The notes beneath the pieces were generated by a model. It saw only the letters and a program-made list of their open reading frames with translations. It was not told the DNA's origin and did not search any database. Of a DNA stretch of 64,000 nucleotides, positions 26,384 to 35,184 are shown one piece after another. The position numbers and the translations under genes were made by a program. The stretch's first letter is position 1. Every line of letters begins with the position of its first letter. The DNA comes from Bin5 sp965200615 (GTDB lineage: Bacteria; Chloroflexota; Anaerolineae; Caldilineales; Caldilineaceae), in contig OZ241377.1 of the NCBI GenBank assembly GCA_965200615.1, positions 1 to 64,000 on the forward strand, in the 5' to 3' direction.

Positions 26384-27622
26384 CTATCCCGCTACACCGT
26401 TGCCATCACCAGACAGACCGACCCTTCCAAGCAACTCCACCAGCGTCCTTTCTCCCCCGAAACGCCCTGGCTTAATTGCAATCAGCGTCGACCGCCCGTC
26501 GATGACCCCGCTGCATAGCGGCATGCCCGGCAGCAGCTCCTGCTCGACCTTGAGCCGTGCTGCCCCCAAGTGCCTCAGAAAGAGCATCGCCGTATCACCA
26601 CCCACGAGCAACAACACATCGGCCGGACGCCGGGCCAGCGCGGCCGCGCCGACCCGGGCCAGATGGTCGGCCCGCTGACGCGCTTCCGGGCCATCCAGGA
26701 CCGCGTCCGGTTGTGGTTGGGGCTGCTGCAATAGCCAGATCGGTCGAGCCGGATTCAGAGAGGCTGTAGCCGCAGAATCTGTCTCTGGCAGCACGATCAA
26801 CCGGCTGGCGCGCAACTGTGGATTATCGTCCCCGCAACGAAGTAGGTGGGCAATTTGCCGGTGAGCAACTTCGCTGCCGCTGCCCGCGACCAGTAATACC
26901 GTCTGCCTCGCAGTGCGAATTCGCCCCACAGGCAGGACGGGAAACGTCTCCTTAGTCGCCTCCCGTCGTACAAGCGCACCTACCAGTCCAGCACTCCCGC
27001 ACAGCAGCGCGTCAGGCAGCGCCTCCTCCTGCGCCTTGACCAACCTGTCCAGGTCGTTATCTGTTATCGCGTCGACCGCGATGACGAGACGTCCCTGTCC
27101 GGTGCAGCTGTCCCCCATCCGCATCAACCGTTTCAATCTCATCGCCAGAGCTACTCCGCGCACCTCCTCGATAGAGAGCGCAGCCACAGGGTGACGACTC
27201 TGCTCACGCAACAATGACGGCAAATGGATCGCGGGAGGTCCGAAATCGGGCGCCGTGAGAATCCCATTGCGCAGCCAGCGTCTCTGTGCCGGAAAGGCAG
27301 GGCAGACAACGGCAGCGGGCGCGTCTACCAGCTCCAGCAGGGCGTCCAGCTCACTTCCGACATTTCCCCGCAGGGTCGAGTCAATCTTCTTATACCACCG
27401 TGCGTCAAGAGCCGGCAGCGACGCAGCTGTCTTTCGCGCCGACTTCGCGGCAGCATCCGCCGTAAGATGACGGGAGTCCGAGGTAAAGGCCAGCGCCCCC
27501 TGAGGGAGTGGCATTTCCGGACTGTCCAGAAAAATCGTTGCAGGCAGCCCGAACCGCCTGCAGCGGGCCGCAGTATCCGCTGCTCCAGTCAGGTCGTCTG
27601 CAAGAATTTTCAGGTATCTCAT
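26384..27622 (-). CDS. Four-carbon acid sugar kinase family protein (DUF1537)
   Basis: ATP-dependent kinase of 412 aa with the N-terminal motif LADDLTGAADTAA (residues 7-19) and KKIDSTLRGNVG (84-95), both hallmarks of the DUF1537 family (OtnK, DtnK, DenK). A Gly-rich nucleotide-binding C-terminal domain follows (LLVGGDTAM). These kinases phosphorylate D-threonate, D-erythronate or related 2-keto acids, which PdxA2 then oxidises. It converges on the DegT gene and is transcribed separately, with a divergent neighbour at 27745. The region before the start has no clear ribosome binding site. Confidence 0.85.
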   Translation of the reverse strand: MRYLKILADDLTGAADTAARCRRFGLPATIFLDSPEMPLPQGALAFTSDSRHLTADAAAKSARKTAASLPALDARWYKKIDSTLRGNVGSELDALLELVDAPAAVVCPAFPAQRRWLRNGILTAPDFGPPAIHLPSLLREQSRHPVAALSIEEVRGVALAMRLKRLMRMGDSCTGQGRLVIAVDAITDNDLDRLVKAQEEALPDALLCGSAGLVGALVRREATKETFPVLPVGRIRTARQTVLLVAGSGSEVAHRQIAHLLRCGDDNPQLRASRLIVLPETDSAATASLNPARPIWLLQQPQPQPDAVLDGPEARQRADHLARVGAAALARRPADVLLLVGGDTAMLFLRHLGAARLKVEQELLPGMPLCSGVIDGRSTLIAIKPGRFGGERTLVELLGRVGLSGDGNGVAG

Positions 27623-27634
27623 GAAATAAGATGC

Positions 27635-27643
27635 TGCTATACT
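27635..27643 (+). promoter_or_regulatory. Extended -10 promoter for the ATP-grasp/GCS2 operon
   Basis: TGCTATACT forms an extended -10 (TGnTATACT). No convincing -35 box is seen, which is acceptable for extended -10 promoters. It lies just upstream of the kinase start on the other strand, so the two units diverge. Confidence 0.4.
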
Positions 27644-27744
27644 TAATGCACAATGGCATTCGCGCTGTCAACTGCCGTCGTACGAACGCTTTCAAGCATA
27701 ATCTCGCTCAGGCGAGTGCGCAAGCGACCCCCGGCCACCGCAAC

Positions 27745-28140
27745 ATGACGCAAATCAATCTTTTCGAGCAAGATACGCCGCTGCAATTCGAGCGAATCCT
27801 GATCTATCCCTACCCCGATCTGCGACGCCTGTGGGTGCGCATCTGGCTGCCCGCCCGCTTGGAAGATGACGCCCCCAATGTCGAGTTGATCGTCTACAAC
27901 CCCGATGGAACGGAGAACAACAGTCTCGTCCTCCTGGCCCAAACCGACACCCGTCTCAACAATACTCTGCACCTCAAAGACCCTGTAACGCCCGACGAAA
28001 CCTACAGGGTGGAAGCAACGTTGTCTGTCGGGCTGAGCAAGGACCCACAGCTGGTTGACCATCAGGCCTTCGACCTGACGTTGACCTTCCGTGACCCCGA
28101 AGCCGGCGAACCGGGTTACGGTATAAACTGCAGCCCATAG
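27745..28140 (+). CDS. Small protein of unknown function, first gene of the ATP-grasp/GCS2 cluster
   Basis: A 131-aa soluble protein with no family I recognise. The sequence alternates short beta-strand-like segments (RILIYPYPDLRRLWVRIWLP, VELIVYNPDG, LTLTFRD), suggesting an all-beta sandwich such as an Ig-like or C2-like fold. The ATG at 27745 was chosen because the conserved-looking part begins there; an upstream in-frame TTG would add 38 residues of low-quality sequence. No Shine-Dalgarno is visible. It precedes the ligase genes in the same direction, so a partner or carrier role is possible but unproven. Confidence 0.55.
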   Translation: MTQINLFEQDTPLQFERILIYPYPDLRRLWVRIWLPARLEDDAPNVELIVYNPDGTENNSLVLLAQTDTRLNNTLHLKDPVTPDETYRVEATLSVGLSKDPQLVDHQAFDLTLTFRDPEAGEPGYGINCSP

Positions 28141-28220
28141 CTGCCCGATTTCAGCGCTTAGCGCACCGCTGCAAACTCGACGTATACTGAAGTAAACCGT
28201 TGGTCGCTGCGAACTGCATC

Positions 28221-29615
28221 ATGGCTTTGGGCCAAATGAACTCTTTGACCGCCATCTCTCATTACCACGATCTCCTCTCCCGACCCGGCTTGGCCAGCGA
28301 CAGCTGGGATCTTCTCACGGCGCGCATGGCGGAGCGCAACATGGTCTTCGGCGAGCGCCCTCTCTGCACCGTACTGCGCCCTCTGTTCTATTCGCCGCAA
28401 GAGTGGAGCTACCTGGTCAACCGCACAGAACTGATTCTTCGCCTCTTCGACCGTCTGGCCCGCCTCATGCTGGACGACGACGAGTTGCGGGCGCAGATCC
28501 ACGCGACACCCGATGAAGAGCATCTCCTGCGTATCGATCACGGCTACCGCACAACCATTCCCACCGCCCGGCTGGACAGCTTTTTCGCCCGCAACGAGGA
28601 CGGCAGCCGCAGCCTTGGTTTTGTCGAGTTCAACGGCGAGAGCCCGGCCTCTATGGCCTACTCCGGCGTTCTCAGTGACCTGTTTCTGGAAATGCCGGTC
28701 ATGCAAGCGTTCGGCCAGCGCCACGCCGTGCGCTCGCTGCCTAGCAGAAGGCCCGCTCTCGACGAATTCCTGCGCGTCTACCACGAATGGCGCGGCGACC
28801 GCGGCAAACTGCCTGATATCGCCATCGTCGACTGGAGCGGCGTCCCCACCGCCAGCGAATTCGATCTCTTCGTCGAATACTTCGCCGAACACGGTATCAC
28901 CGCGGTCATCTGCGACCCGGAGGAGATGGAGTTCAGGAACGGGCAGCTGTTCGCCGCTGGCATGCCGGTCGATTTCGTCTACAAGCGAGTCCTGATCAGC
29001 GAGTTACTGCTCCGCTACGGCCTGGATCATCCGATCGTCGACGCGTTGCAAGCCCGCACAATCTGCCTGGTTAACCCATTCAGTTGCAAGCTGCTCCACA
29101 AAAAGGCCAGCCTCGCCGTCGCCAGCGACGAGCGCAATGCCCATCTTCTGTCCGCAGCCGAGCGGCAAGCGGTAAAAGCGCATATCCCCTGGACCCGCAC
29201 TGTGGAGGAGCGTACCACTTTCGACCCGGCCGGCAATCCAATCGACCTCCTGCCATGGGCCAGCGCAAACCGGGACAGGCTGGTGCTCAAACCGAACGAC
29301 GAATACGGCGGCAAGGGCGTGCTCATTGGTTGGGAGACGGAACAGACAGAATGGGACGCGGCCCTGGCAGTTGCTGCAAGTGAACCGGCAATTGTCCAGG
29401 AGCGCGTGCAGATCGCCTATGAAGAATTCCCGGCAATTACGGCAAATGGCGGCGTGACGATCGACCTTCGTCTCGTGGATTCGGATCCGTTTCTGTTCCG
29501 CGGCGAACGCGTCCACGGCTGCCTCTGCCGCCTGAGCAGCGAAACACTCCTCAACGTAACCGCTGGCGGCGGCTCAATTGTGCCGGTATTCGTGGTCGAA
29601 GAAAGGGACGCATAA
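28221..29615 (+). CDS. Circularly permuted ATP-grasp family ligase
   Basis: Protein of about 464 aa (an ATG at 28236 is an alternative start) with ATP-grasp elements: FVEFNGESPASMAYSG, the nucleotide-binding segment RLVLKPNDEYGGKGVLIG (Lys and Gly loop), AIVQERV, and a late GGGSIVPVF end. Relatives of glutathionylspermidine synthase and other circularly permuted ATP-grasp ligases form amide bonds through acyl-phosphates. The next two genes are GCS2 carboxylate-amine ligases, a pairing seen in several bacterial groups and thought to build small peptides or peptide-like conjugates. The product is unknown. Confidence 0.75.
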   Translation: MALGQMNSLTAISHYHDLLSRPGLASDSWDLLTARMAERNMVFGERPLCTVLRPLFYSPQEWSYLVNRTELILRLFDRLARLMLDDDELRAQIHATPDEEHLLRIDHGYRTTIPTARLDSFFARNEDGSRSLGFVEFNGESPASMAYSGVLSDLFLEMPVMQAFGQRHAVRSLPSRRPALDEFLRVYHEWRGDRGKLPDIAIVDWSGVPTASEFDLFVEYFAEHGITAVICDPEEMEFRNGQLFAAGMPVDFVYKRVLISELLLRYGLDHPIVDALQARTICLVNPFSCKLLHKKASLAVASDERNAHLLSAAERQAVKAHIPWTRTVEERTTFDPAGNPIDLLPWASANRDRLVLKPNDEYGGKGVLIGWETEQTEWDAALAVAASEPAIVQERVQIAYEEFPAITANGGVTIDLRLVDSDPFLFRGERVHGCLCRLSSETLLNVTAGGGSIVPVFVVEERDA

Positions 29616-29641
29616 CGGGTCCCGGAAGAAGAGAGCGAGCT

Positions 29642-30844
29642 ATGGCCGAGTACAGCCAACCATCCTTCAATGTCAGCATCGAAGAGGAGTATCAGTTTGT
29701 CGACCCGGACAGCCGGGATCTGCGCGGGTTTGCTACCGCCCAGGGGCTCACGCTCCTGGACGCCCACGGGCCGCGAAAAGAGGATGAACAGGTTGCGCCT
29801 CCCACAGGTAACCCGTCCGGCGCCTCTGCTCCCGTAGCGGGCACTCCGATCTGCCAGGATGTCAAACAGGCCCGTCAGGAACTGCTGCGTATCCGCCGCG
29901 AGATGCGGGAATTGGCCGCGTCCCACGGCCTCAAAGTGATGGCGGCCGGCGCCCACCCCTTCAGTTACTGGGAAAGGGAACAAGAGGAGTCGCCCCGCTA
30001 TCGCGCCCTGATCGAAGACACACAATTTATCGCCCGCCGGCTGCTCGCCTTCGGCACGTATGTCCACGTCGGCATCGACGACAGAAATCTGGCAGTCGAC
30101 GTAATGAACGCGATGCGCTACCTGCTGCCCCACATCCTCTGCCTCGCCAACTCCTCTCCTTTCTGGCAGGGCCTCGATACCGGGCTGGCCAGCTACCGCT
30201 CCGTCCTGCTGGACGCCTTGCCCCGCACCGGCATCCCCAACGCCTTCCGCAGCCACAACGACTATCTCAGCTATGTCGATACCCTCCTGCACACCAACAG
30301 CATTCCCGATCCTGAAGCCATCTGGTGGGACATCCGCCCTCATTCCCATCAGCAGGACCGCCCGCGCTTTCAAGACGGACAGAACGCCCAGCCCGGGAAT
30401 GCGGCAATTGGCCAGCCCGCCCTGGAGATTCGAGTCTGCGACGCTCTACCCGACATCGATGACGTACTCGCCGTCGCCGCGCTGATCCAGGCCACCGTTG
30501 CCTGGATGGTGGACCTGCGCCATCGCAACATGTCTTTCCGCCTCTACGACCGTACGCTCATCGCCGAGAACAAGTGGCGGGCCGTGCGCTACGGTCTGAA
30601 AGGCAAACTGCTCGACTTCGGCATTGAACAGGAGGTCCCCATCGGCAACCTGTTGCACGAGCTCCTCGAACGGGTTGAGCCCGTCCTGGACCGGCTCAAC
30701 TGCCGGGAGGAGATCGCCCACATCCAAACCATCATGCAGCGCGGCGCCAGTTCCGAGCAGCAGCGCCATGTCTGGCGTCAGAGCGGCGAAGACGGCAAGG
30801 CGGTCGTCGATTTTCTCGTTTCGCAGACGGAGCAGAGCCTATGA
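29642..30844 (+). CDS. GCS2-family carboxylate-amine ligase paralogue, divergent
   Basis: First of two tandem GCS2 (YbdK-like) proteins, 400 aa. It keeps the opening SIEEEYQFVDP, HVGIDDRN, YLLPHILCLANSSPFWQG, WWDIRPHSH and EIRVCD. However, residues 30-66, where the family normally has the Glu-rich strand E-L-x-Q-S-x-V-E, are replaced by a Gly/Pro/Ala-rich stretch (APPTGNPSGASAPVAG). It also carries an insertion of about 20 residues after WWDIRPHSH. Loss of that strand should weaken substrate or metal binding, so this copy may be structural or specialised. Its stop overlaps the start of the second copy (ATGA). Confidence 0.8.
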   Translation: MAEYSQPSFNVSIEEEYQFVDPDSRDLRGFATAQGLTLLDAHGPRKEDEQVAPPTGNPSGASAPVAGTPICQDVKQARQELLRIRREMRELAASHGLKVMAAGAHPFSYWEREQEESPRYRALIEDTQFIARRLLAFGTYVHVGIDDRNLAVDVMNAMRYLLPHILCLANSSPFWQGLDTGLASYRSVLLDALPRTGIPNAFRSHNDYLSYVDTLLHTNSIPDPEAIWWDIRPHSHQQDRPRFQDGQNAQPGNAAIGQPALEIRVCDALPDIDDVLAVAALIQATVAWMVDLRHRNMSFRLYDRTLIAENKWRAVRYGLKGKLLDFGIEQEVPIGNLLHELLERVEPVLDRLNCREEIAHIQTIMQRGASSEQQRHVWRQSGEDGKAVVDFLVSQTEQSL

Positions 30845-31953
30845 TTAAACGACCACAACTGACACTGGGCATCGAAGAAGAATATCAGATCATCGACCCC
30901 GAAAGCGGCGAACTGCGCTCTTTCATCACTCAGTTCATCGAAGATGGCAAGATGGTGATCGTGGAGCGCGAGATCAAGGCGGAGCTACACCAGTCGATGG
31001 TGGAGCTGGGCACGCCGATCTGCGCTACACCCGCTGAAGCCAAAGAGGAGCTCCTGCGCCAAAGGGCCTTCATCAGCCGCCTCGCCCAGGAGAAAGGCCT
31101 GGCCATCGTAGCCGCGGCCACACATCCTTTGAGTCGCTGGTCCGAGCAGGAGGTGACCCCCTTTCCGCGCTATCAGGGTGTGCTGGAGGAAATGCAGCTG
31201 CTGGCCCAGCGGCTGTTGATTTACGGCATGCACATTCATGTCGGCCTCGAGGATCCAAATTTCGCCATTGACACGATGAATGTCCTCCGCTATATGCTGC
31301 CCCATCTCCTGGCCCTGAGCGCCAGCAGCCCCTTCTGGCAGGGCCAGCCTACCGGGCTCAAGAGCTACCGCGCCGTCGTCTTCGAGGACTTCCCCCGCAG
31401 CGGCATCCCCGACGTCTTCCCCAACCGCGCCGCCTATGAAGACCTGATCCGGACCCTGACAAATACCGGCTGCATCCCCGATTCCAGCAAGATCTGGTGG
31501 GACGTGCGCCCCCACAGCCTCTACCCCACCCTGGAATTCCGCATCTGTGACATCTGCCCGCGCGTCGACGAGGCGATCGCCATTGCCGCCCTCTGCCAGG
31601 CCCTCGTGCTCTGGCACTGGAAGCTGCGCCAGCGTAACGTCACCTTCCGCGTCTACAGCAAGGAGTTGATCGACGAGAACAAGTGGCGCGCCGCCCGTTA
31701 CGGCCTCGACGGCAAAATGATCGACTTCGGCAAGCAGGCGGAGTTGCCCGCCCGCTCACTGATGCGCGAACTCGTCGATCTCGTCGCCGAAGAGATTGCC
31801 GAGCTGGGCAGCGAAAAGGAGATCGCGCCGATCGAACAGATCCTCGCCAACGGCGCCAGCGCCGACCGCCAGCTGCGCGTCTACGACGAAACGGACGGTG
31901 ACGTCAAAGCCGTCGTCGACCACCTCGCCGCCGAAACGGTAGAGGGGCTGTAG
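30841..31953 (+). CDS. GCS2-family carboxylate-amine ligase (YbdK-like)
   Basis: Canonical member of 370 aa. LGIEEEYQIIDPESGELRSF opens the protein, and KAELHQSMVELGTPIC (residues 46-61) supplies the acidic strand missing in the upstream copy. MHIHVGLED, SSPFWQG, WWDVRPH and LEFRICD complete the active-site set. The family uses ATP to join a carboxylate, often glutamate, to an amine; E. coli YbdK has weak glutamate-cysteine ligase activity. Translation is coupled to the first copy through ATGA, so a hetero-oligomer is plausible. Substrates cannot be assigned. Confidence 0.85.
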   Translation: MIKRPQLTLGIEEEYQIIDPESGELRSFITQFIEDGKMVIVEREIKAELHQSMVELGTPICATPAEAKEELLRQRAFISRLAQEKGLAIVAAATHPLSRWSEQEVTPFPRYQGVLEEMQLLAQRLLIYGMHIHVGLEDPNFAIDTMNVLRYMLPHLLALSASSPFWQGQPTGLKSYRAVVFEDFPRSGIPDVFPNRAAYEDLIRTLTNTGCIPDSSKIWWDVRPHSLYPTLEFRICDICPRVDEAIAIAALCQALVLWHWKLRQRNVTFRVYSKELIDENKWRAARYGLDGKMIDFGKQAELPARSLMRELVDLVAEEIAELGSEKEIAPIEQILANGASADRQLRVYDETDGDVKAVVDHLAAETVEGL

Positions 31954-32133
31954 ACCTGCCGGGCTTCAGTCCTCGCCACGTAGTCGCTCTCCCCAATTAC
32001 ACGCCAACTCCACCACAACCGCCCGCTCCCAAGCATTGCCGGCGTCGGAGGCCGCTGGCACCAACCGCCAACACAGTGTTAGAATATATGTGTCAATCGC
32101 ACAGCGGGCAGTCACTATACCGAAGGAGAGTGT

Positions 32134-33036
32134 ATGGAATCCACAGAGCCAGCGCCGGACACTCCTAAATCGCAGACAGATCAACCCCAGTCGAATCACT
32201 CCGCCGATTCGAAAAATGTCGCGCCTGGCGACACGCCGGACAGCTCCTGGGCGCCGGATAACGGACGCCGTGTCACGCTCGAAGAGTACTGGGAAAAGTG
32301 GTATGAAAATCCCTACCCGGACCTCGACGTCAGTTACGAGTGGAACAACGGCATACTGGAGGCCAAACCCTTGCCCAATGCCCCCCAAATCGGCCTGTAC
32401 AACTGGTTCCTCGCCCTCCTGCTTTGCAACCTGGAGACGTTTGATCACGCCTCTCTGATCAACCTGGAAACCGGCTTCATGCTGACGATAGATGATGATT
32501 CCGCCCCCAGTGGTGAGCGCGTTCAGGTGCGCAAACCCGACATTGGCGTGATTCTTAACACCAACCCCGTGTCGTGGGGAGAGTTGGATCAATGTCACTT
32601 TGACGGAGTCTGCGACATGGTTGTCGAAGCGGTCTCCGATTCGACGCTGGCAGAAGTTCTTCGCGATACGGTGGAAAAGAGAGAGGACTACGCGCTCGGC
32701 GGGGTAAAGGAGTATTACATCCTCGATCCAGGGGGCGAGCGCATGCGTTTCTACACGCTCACCTCGGAGGGAGCGTATGAAGAGATCCCGCCCGACCCGA
32801 ATGGAGTAATTCGTTCCAGCGTCTTGGCCGGTCTTCAATTCCGGCTGGACGACCTGCATCGACGCCCTCGTCTGGCGGATTTGGCTCGGGACGACGTCTA
32901 TTCCGATTATGTAATTCCGGAGCTGCAGGTCGCTGTCACAAGGGCTGAAACAGAAGCGGCGGCGCGTCAGCAGGCCGAAGAACAAGTGAAGGCTTTGGAA
33001 GATGAATTGGCCAGCTTGCGCAAAAGATCCTCCTGA
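32134..33036 (+). CDS. Uma2-family PD-(D/E)XK protein with C-terminal coiled coil
   Basis: A 300-aa Uma2 member. An unstructured, polar N-terminus (1-50, rich in Pro, Ser and Asp) precedes the nuclease-like core, whose motifs are RKPDIGVIL (Asp), DMVVEAVSDST (Glu), EKREDYALGG (Lys) and EYYILDP. Residues about 265-300 (RAETEAAARQQAEEQVKALE) form a charged coiled coil, suggesting oligomerisation. The ATG follows GAAGGAGAG. The role of Uma2 proteins is unknown. It differs clearly from the shorter copy at 20550, which lacks both extensions. Confidence 0.85.
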   Translation: MESTEPAPDTPKSQTDQPQSNHSADSKNVAPGDTPDSSWAPDNGRRVTLEEYWEKWYENPYPDLDVSYEWNNGILEAKPLPNAPQIGLYNWFLALLLCNLETFDHASLINLETGFMLTIDDDSAPSGERVQVRKPDIGVILNTNPVSWGELDQCHFDGVCDMVVEAVSDSTLAEVLRDTVEKREDYALGGVKEYYILDPGGERMRFYTLTSEGAYEEIPPDPNGVIRSSVLAGLQFRLDDLHRRPRLADLARDDVYSDYVIPELQVAVTRAETEAAARQQAEEQVKALEDELASLRKRSS

Positions 33037-33166
33037 ACCGGCTCTTCAGAATTCCAGGACCCGCGCCGGGCTTCTTACCGTCACCGAAACCACTATCTGC
33101 ACTCTATGGATCTGCCTCTGGTATAGTGGCCGGGCTTTGTCTGCGTCGGCCGATTCCCAGTGCTGT

Positions 33167-34258
33167 TCACTCCCCCCACAACTTCACAATCTCATCCGCA
33201 CTGAACCGCGGCAGAGCCACCCGCCGACCCTCGCGCATCCCGTAAACGCCCCCCTCCGCCGCCAAAACGCGCCCAATAACCTGCCCATCTCTCCCCATCC
33301 CCCGCCATAAGCCCAGCACCGCATCCACGTCCTCCGGTGCCGCCGCCGCCAGCAGTCCCCCTGACGCGATCGTGCCCAGCGGGTCAAGCCCGAACGCTGC
33401 GCACGCCGCCGCACTCAACGGCGTCACCGGCACAGCCGCCAGCTCCACCTCCAGCCCGCAGCCGGAAGCGTCGGCCAGCTCCCACAAACCCGTAGCCACG
33501 CCCCCCTCCGTCGGGTCGTGCATCGCCGTCACCAGCCCCGATTCGGCCGCCGCCAGCGCCGGCCCCAGCACGCTGATCCCCGGCTCGTACAGATAGTTCG
33601 CCGCCTCGTCCAGATCCGCCTCCGACCAACCCTGCTCCAGCAACGCCTCCCCCATCTCGCGTGCGATGATCGACGTTCCCTCTACTGCCGCGCTCCCCAC
33701 CAGCAGGACCACGTCGCCGGGCCGGCACCCGCCCGTCCGCACCACCTTGCCCCTCGCAACCTCCCCCAACAGCGTACCGGCCACGACCGGCTGATTCACC
33801 ACAGCCGTAACCTCCGTATGCCCGCCGGCAACCACGATGTCCAGCGCGCGGCAGGCAGCCCCCAGCTGTTCGCATATCCCCCGCACACCCTCCTCCGTTG
33901 TCCCTTCAGGCAGCAGCACCGTCGGCAGATAGAACCGCGGCCGCGCCCCGCACACCGCCAGGTCGTTCGCACAGACATTGACCGCGTAATACCCGATCTC
34001 TTCGGTGGCAAAAGTGATTGGATCGCTCTTGGCCGCCAGCAGCGTGTCCGCGCCGTCCTGTTGTGACAAAACACCGGGCCCACAGGTGGATGGCGCGCCT
34101 TCCACCGAACGCCTGCCAATGTCAATGATCGCGGCATCCTCGCCAACGCCTGGGCCAAGAATTAGATCCGGGTCATCGATCGGCAATGTTGAGATAAGCT
34201 GTGCCAGCAGATCTGCCGGCAGCTTCCCGGTTGGAAGAGAGGGAGGGGTCGTGGACAT
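33167..34258 (-). CDS. AIR synthase/HypE/ThiL-superfamily protein (PurM-like)
   Basis: A 363-aa protein of the PurM superfamily. ATG 34258 was chosen because AGGAG lies just upstream; in-frame codons beyond it look non-coding. GPGVGEDAAIIDIG resembles the ATP/Mg loop of HypE and ThiL, DPITFATEEIGYYAVNVCANDLAVCGARP is the conserved PurM core (cited in two parts: residues DPITFATEEIG then YYAVNVCANDLAV), and DPTEGGVATGLWE is near the end. Members phosphorylate or dehydrate small molecules (thiamine phosphate, AIR, hydrogenase thiocarbamate). There are no hydrogenase or thiamine genes nearby, so function is open. GC content is very high. Confidence 0.75.
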   Translation of the reverse strand: MSTTPPSLPTGKLPADLLAQLISTLPIDDPDLILGPGVGEDAAIIDIGRRSVEGAPSTCGPGVLSQQDGADTLLAAKSDPITFATEEIGYYAVNVCANDLAVCGARPRFYLPTVLLPEGTTEEGVRGICEQLGAACRALDIVVAGGHTEVTAVVNQPVVAGTLLGEVARGKVVRTGGCRPGDVVLLVGSAAVEGTSIIAREMGEALLEQGWSEADLDEAANYLYEPGISVLGPALAAAESGLVTAMHDPTEGGVATGLWELADASGCGLEVELAAVPVTPLSAAACAAFGLDPLGTIASGGLLAAAAPEDVDAVLGLWRGMGRDGQVIGRVLAAEGGVYGMREGRRVALPRFSADEIVKLWGE

Positions 34259-34360
34259 TTCGATCTCCTGCTTGTCGCAATCAGTACCGGCTGCCGCTGG
34301 CTGCCTGAGGGTAATCGTCCCTGCCATGCAGTCGCAATTTTCGAGAGCATGTCGGTACTG

Positions 34361-34369
34361 TGCTATCAT
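34361..34369 (+). promoter_or_regulatory. Possible extended -10 promoter for the Yip1 gene pair
   Basis: TGCTATCAT fits TGnTATCAT (extended -10) about 110 bases before the start at 34480, in the divergent region with the PurM-like gene. No -35 box is clear. Confidence 0.35.
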
Positions 34370-34479
34370 GACACCACTGAACCAGGGGCTTGCCATAGAT
34401 CAGTTGCACTGCCGTGCACAGCCCATCCCTCTAACGGGGCGCGGTCTGGGCTCACAGTCCAGGCTGACGTCGCAATCGG

Positions 34480-35184
34480 ATGTTACAGCCACAGAACTAT
34501 CCGCGCTTCATCGGGAAGGCCCTTCTTCTGGAACCCGACCCATTCGTAGAAATGGTCGACGACGACAATCCCTGGATTGAGGGACTTTTCCTGTGCGCCT
34601 GTATCGGTGTTCTCGTCGCAGTCGCACAGCTCCTTGGCAGCCTCCTCCTGACCGCCGCGCTACCGACTTCGGATGCCCTCCTGAACACGGTTCTGCAAGC
34701 CCTGCGCCAGGGTACGGCAGGCGGCGAAATCCTGTTCGAGATAGAACGCGCCCTGCGCAGCGCCTGGCCTCTCCTCCTGGCCTACAGCGGGTATGACGGC
34801 GTCAGCTTCCGCCTCCTGTCGCTGGCAACGACCCCTCTCGGCCTGATCTGCCAATGGCTCCTGTTTGGCCTCTCCAGCCACCTGCTTGCCCGTGCGGCCG
34901 GCGGCCAGGGCTCTCTCGGCCAGACCTTGGGCGCCGTCGCCCTCAGCAACGCCCCTCGCCTTCTCTACCTCTTTACCGCAGTTCCGTTCGTCTCCGTTGC
35001 CGCCGTCCTGGTCCACGTCTGGGGCGTTCTGATCGCCTTTCGCGGGCTGGAAGTGGCCCACGAACTCTCTCCCCGCCCCGCGGCCCTGGTGGCAGTCGGC
35101 GCCTGGCTACTGCTCCTTCTTGTCAGCGCCCTTGCCGCCGTTGCTTTCGGCGCGCTTCTCGTCATCTCCGGGGGCAACCTGTGA
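34480..35184 (+). CDS. Yip1-like multispanning membrane protein
   Basis: A 234-aa protein with about five membrane helices (near residues 37-60, 95-115, 122-140, 158-185 and 205-230). The spacing and the polar N-terminal loop resemble the bacterial Yip1/DUF1282 family, though no catalytic motif is expected. It is coupled to the next gene by a GTGA overlap. Function in bacteria is unknown; membrane scaffolding or transport has been proposed for relatives. The ribosome binding site is weak. Confidence 0.6.
   Translation: MLQPQNYPRFIGKALLLEPDPFVEMVDDDNPWIEGLFLCACIGVLVAVAQLLGSLLLTAALPTSDALLNTVLQALRQGTAGGEILFEIERALRSAWPLLLAYSGYDGVSFRLLSLATTPLGLICQWLLFGLSSHLLARAAGGQGSLGQTLGAVALSNAPRLLYLFTAVPFVSVAAVLVHVWGVLIAFRGLEVAHELSPRPAALVAVGAWLLLLLVSALAAVAFGALLVISGGNL

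Noticed and set aside
31966..32985. 339-codon - strand frame over the second Uma2 gene
   Set aside because: The + strand Uma2 gene has a ribosome binding site and all family motifs; the antisense frame has none.
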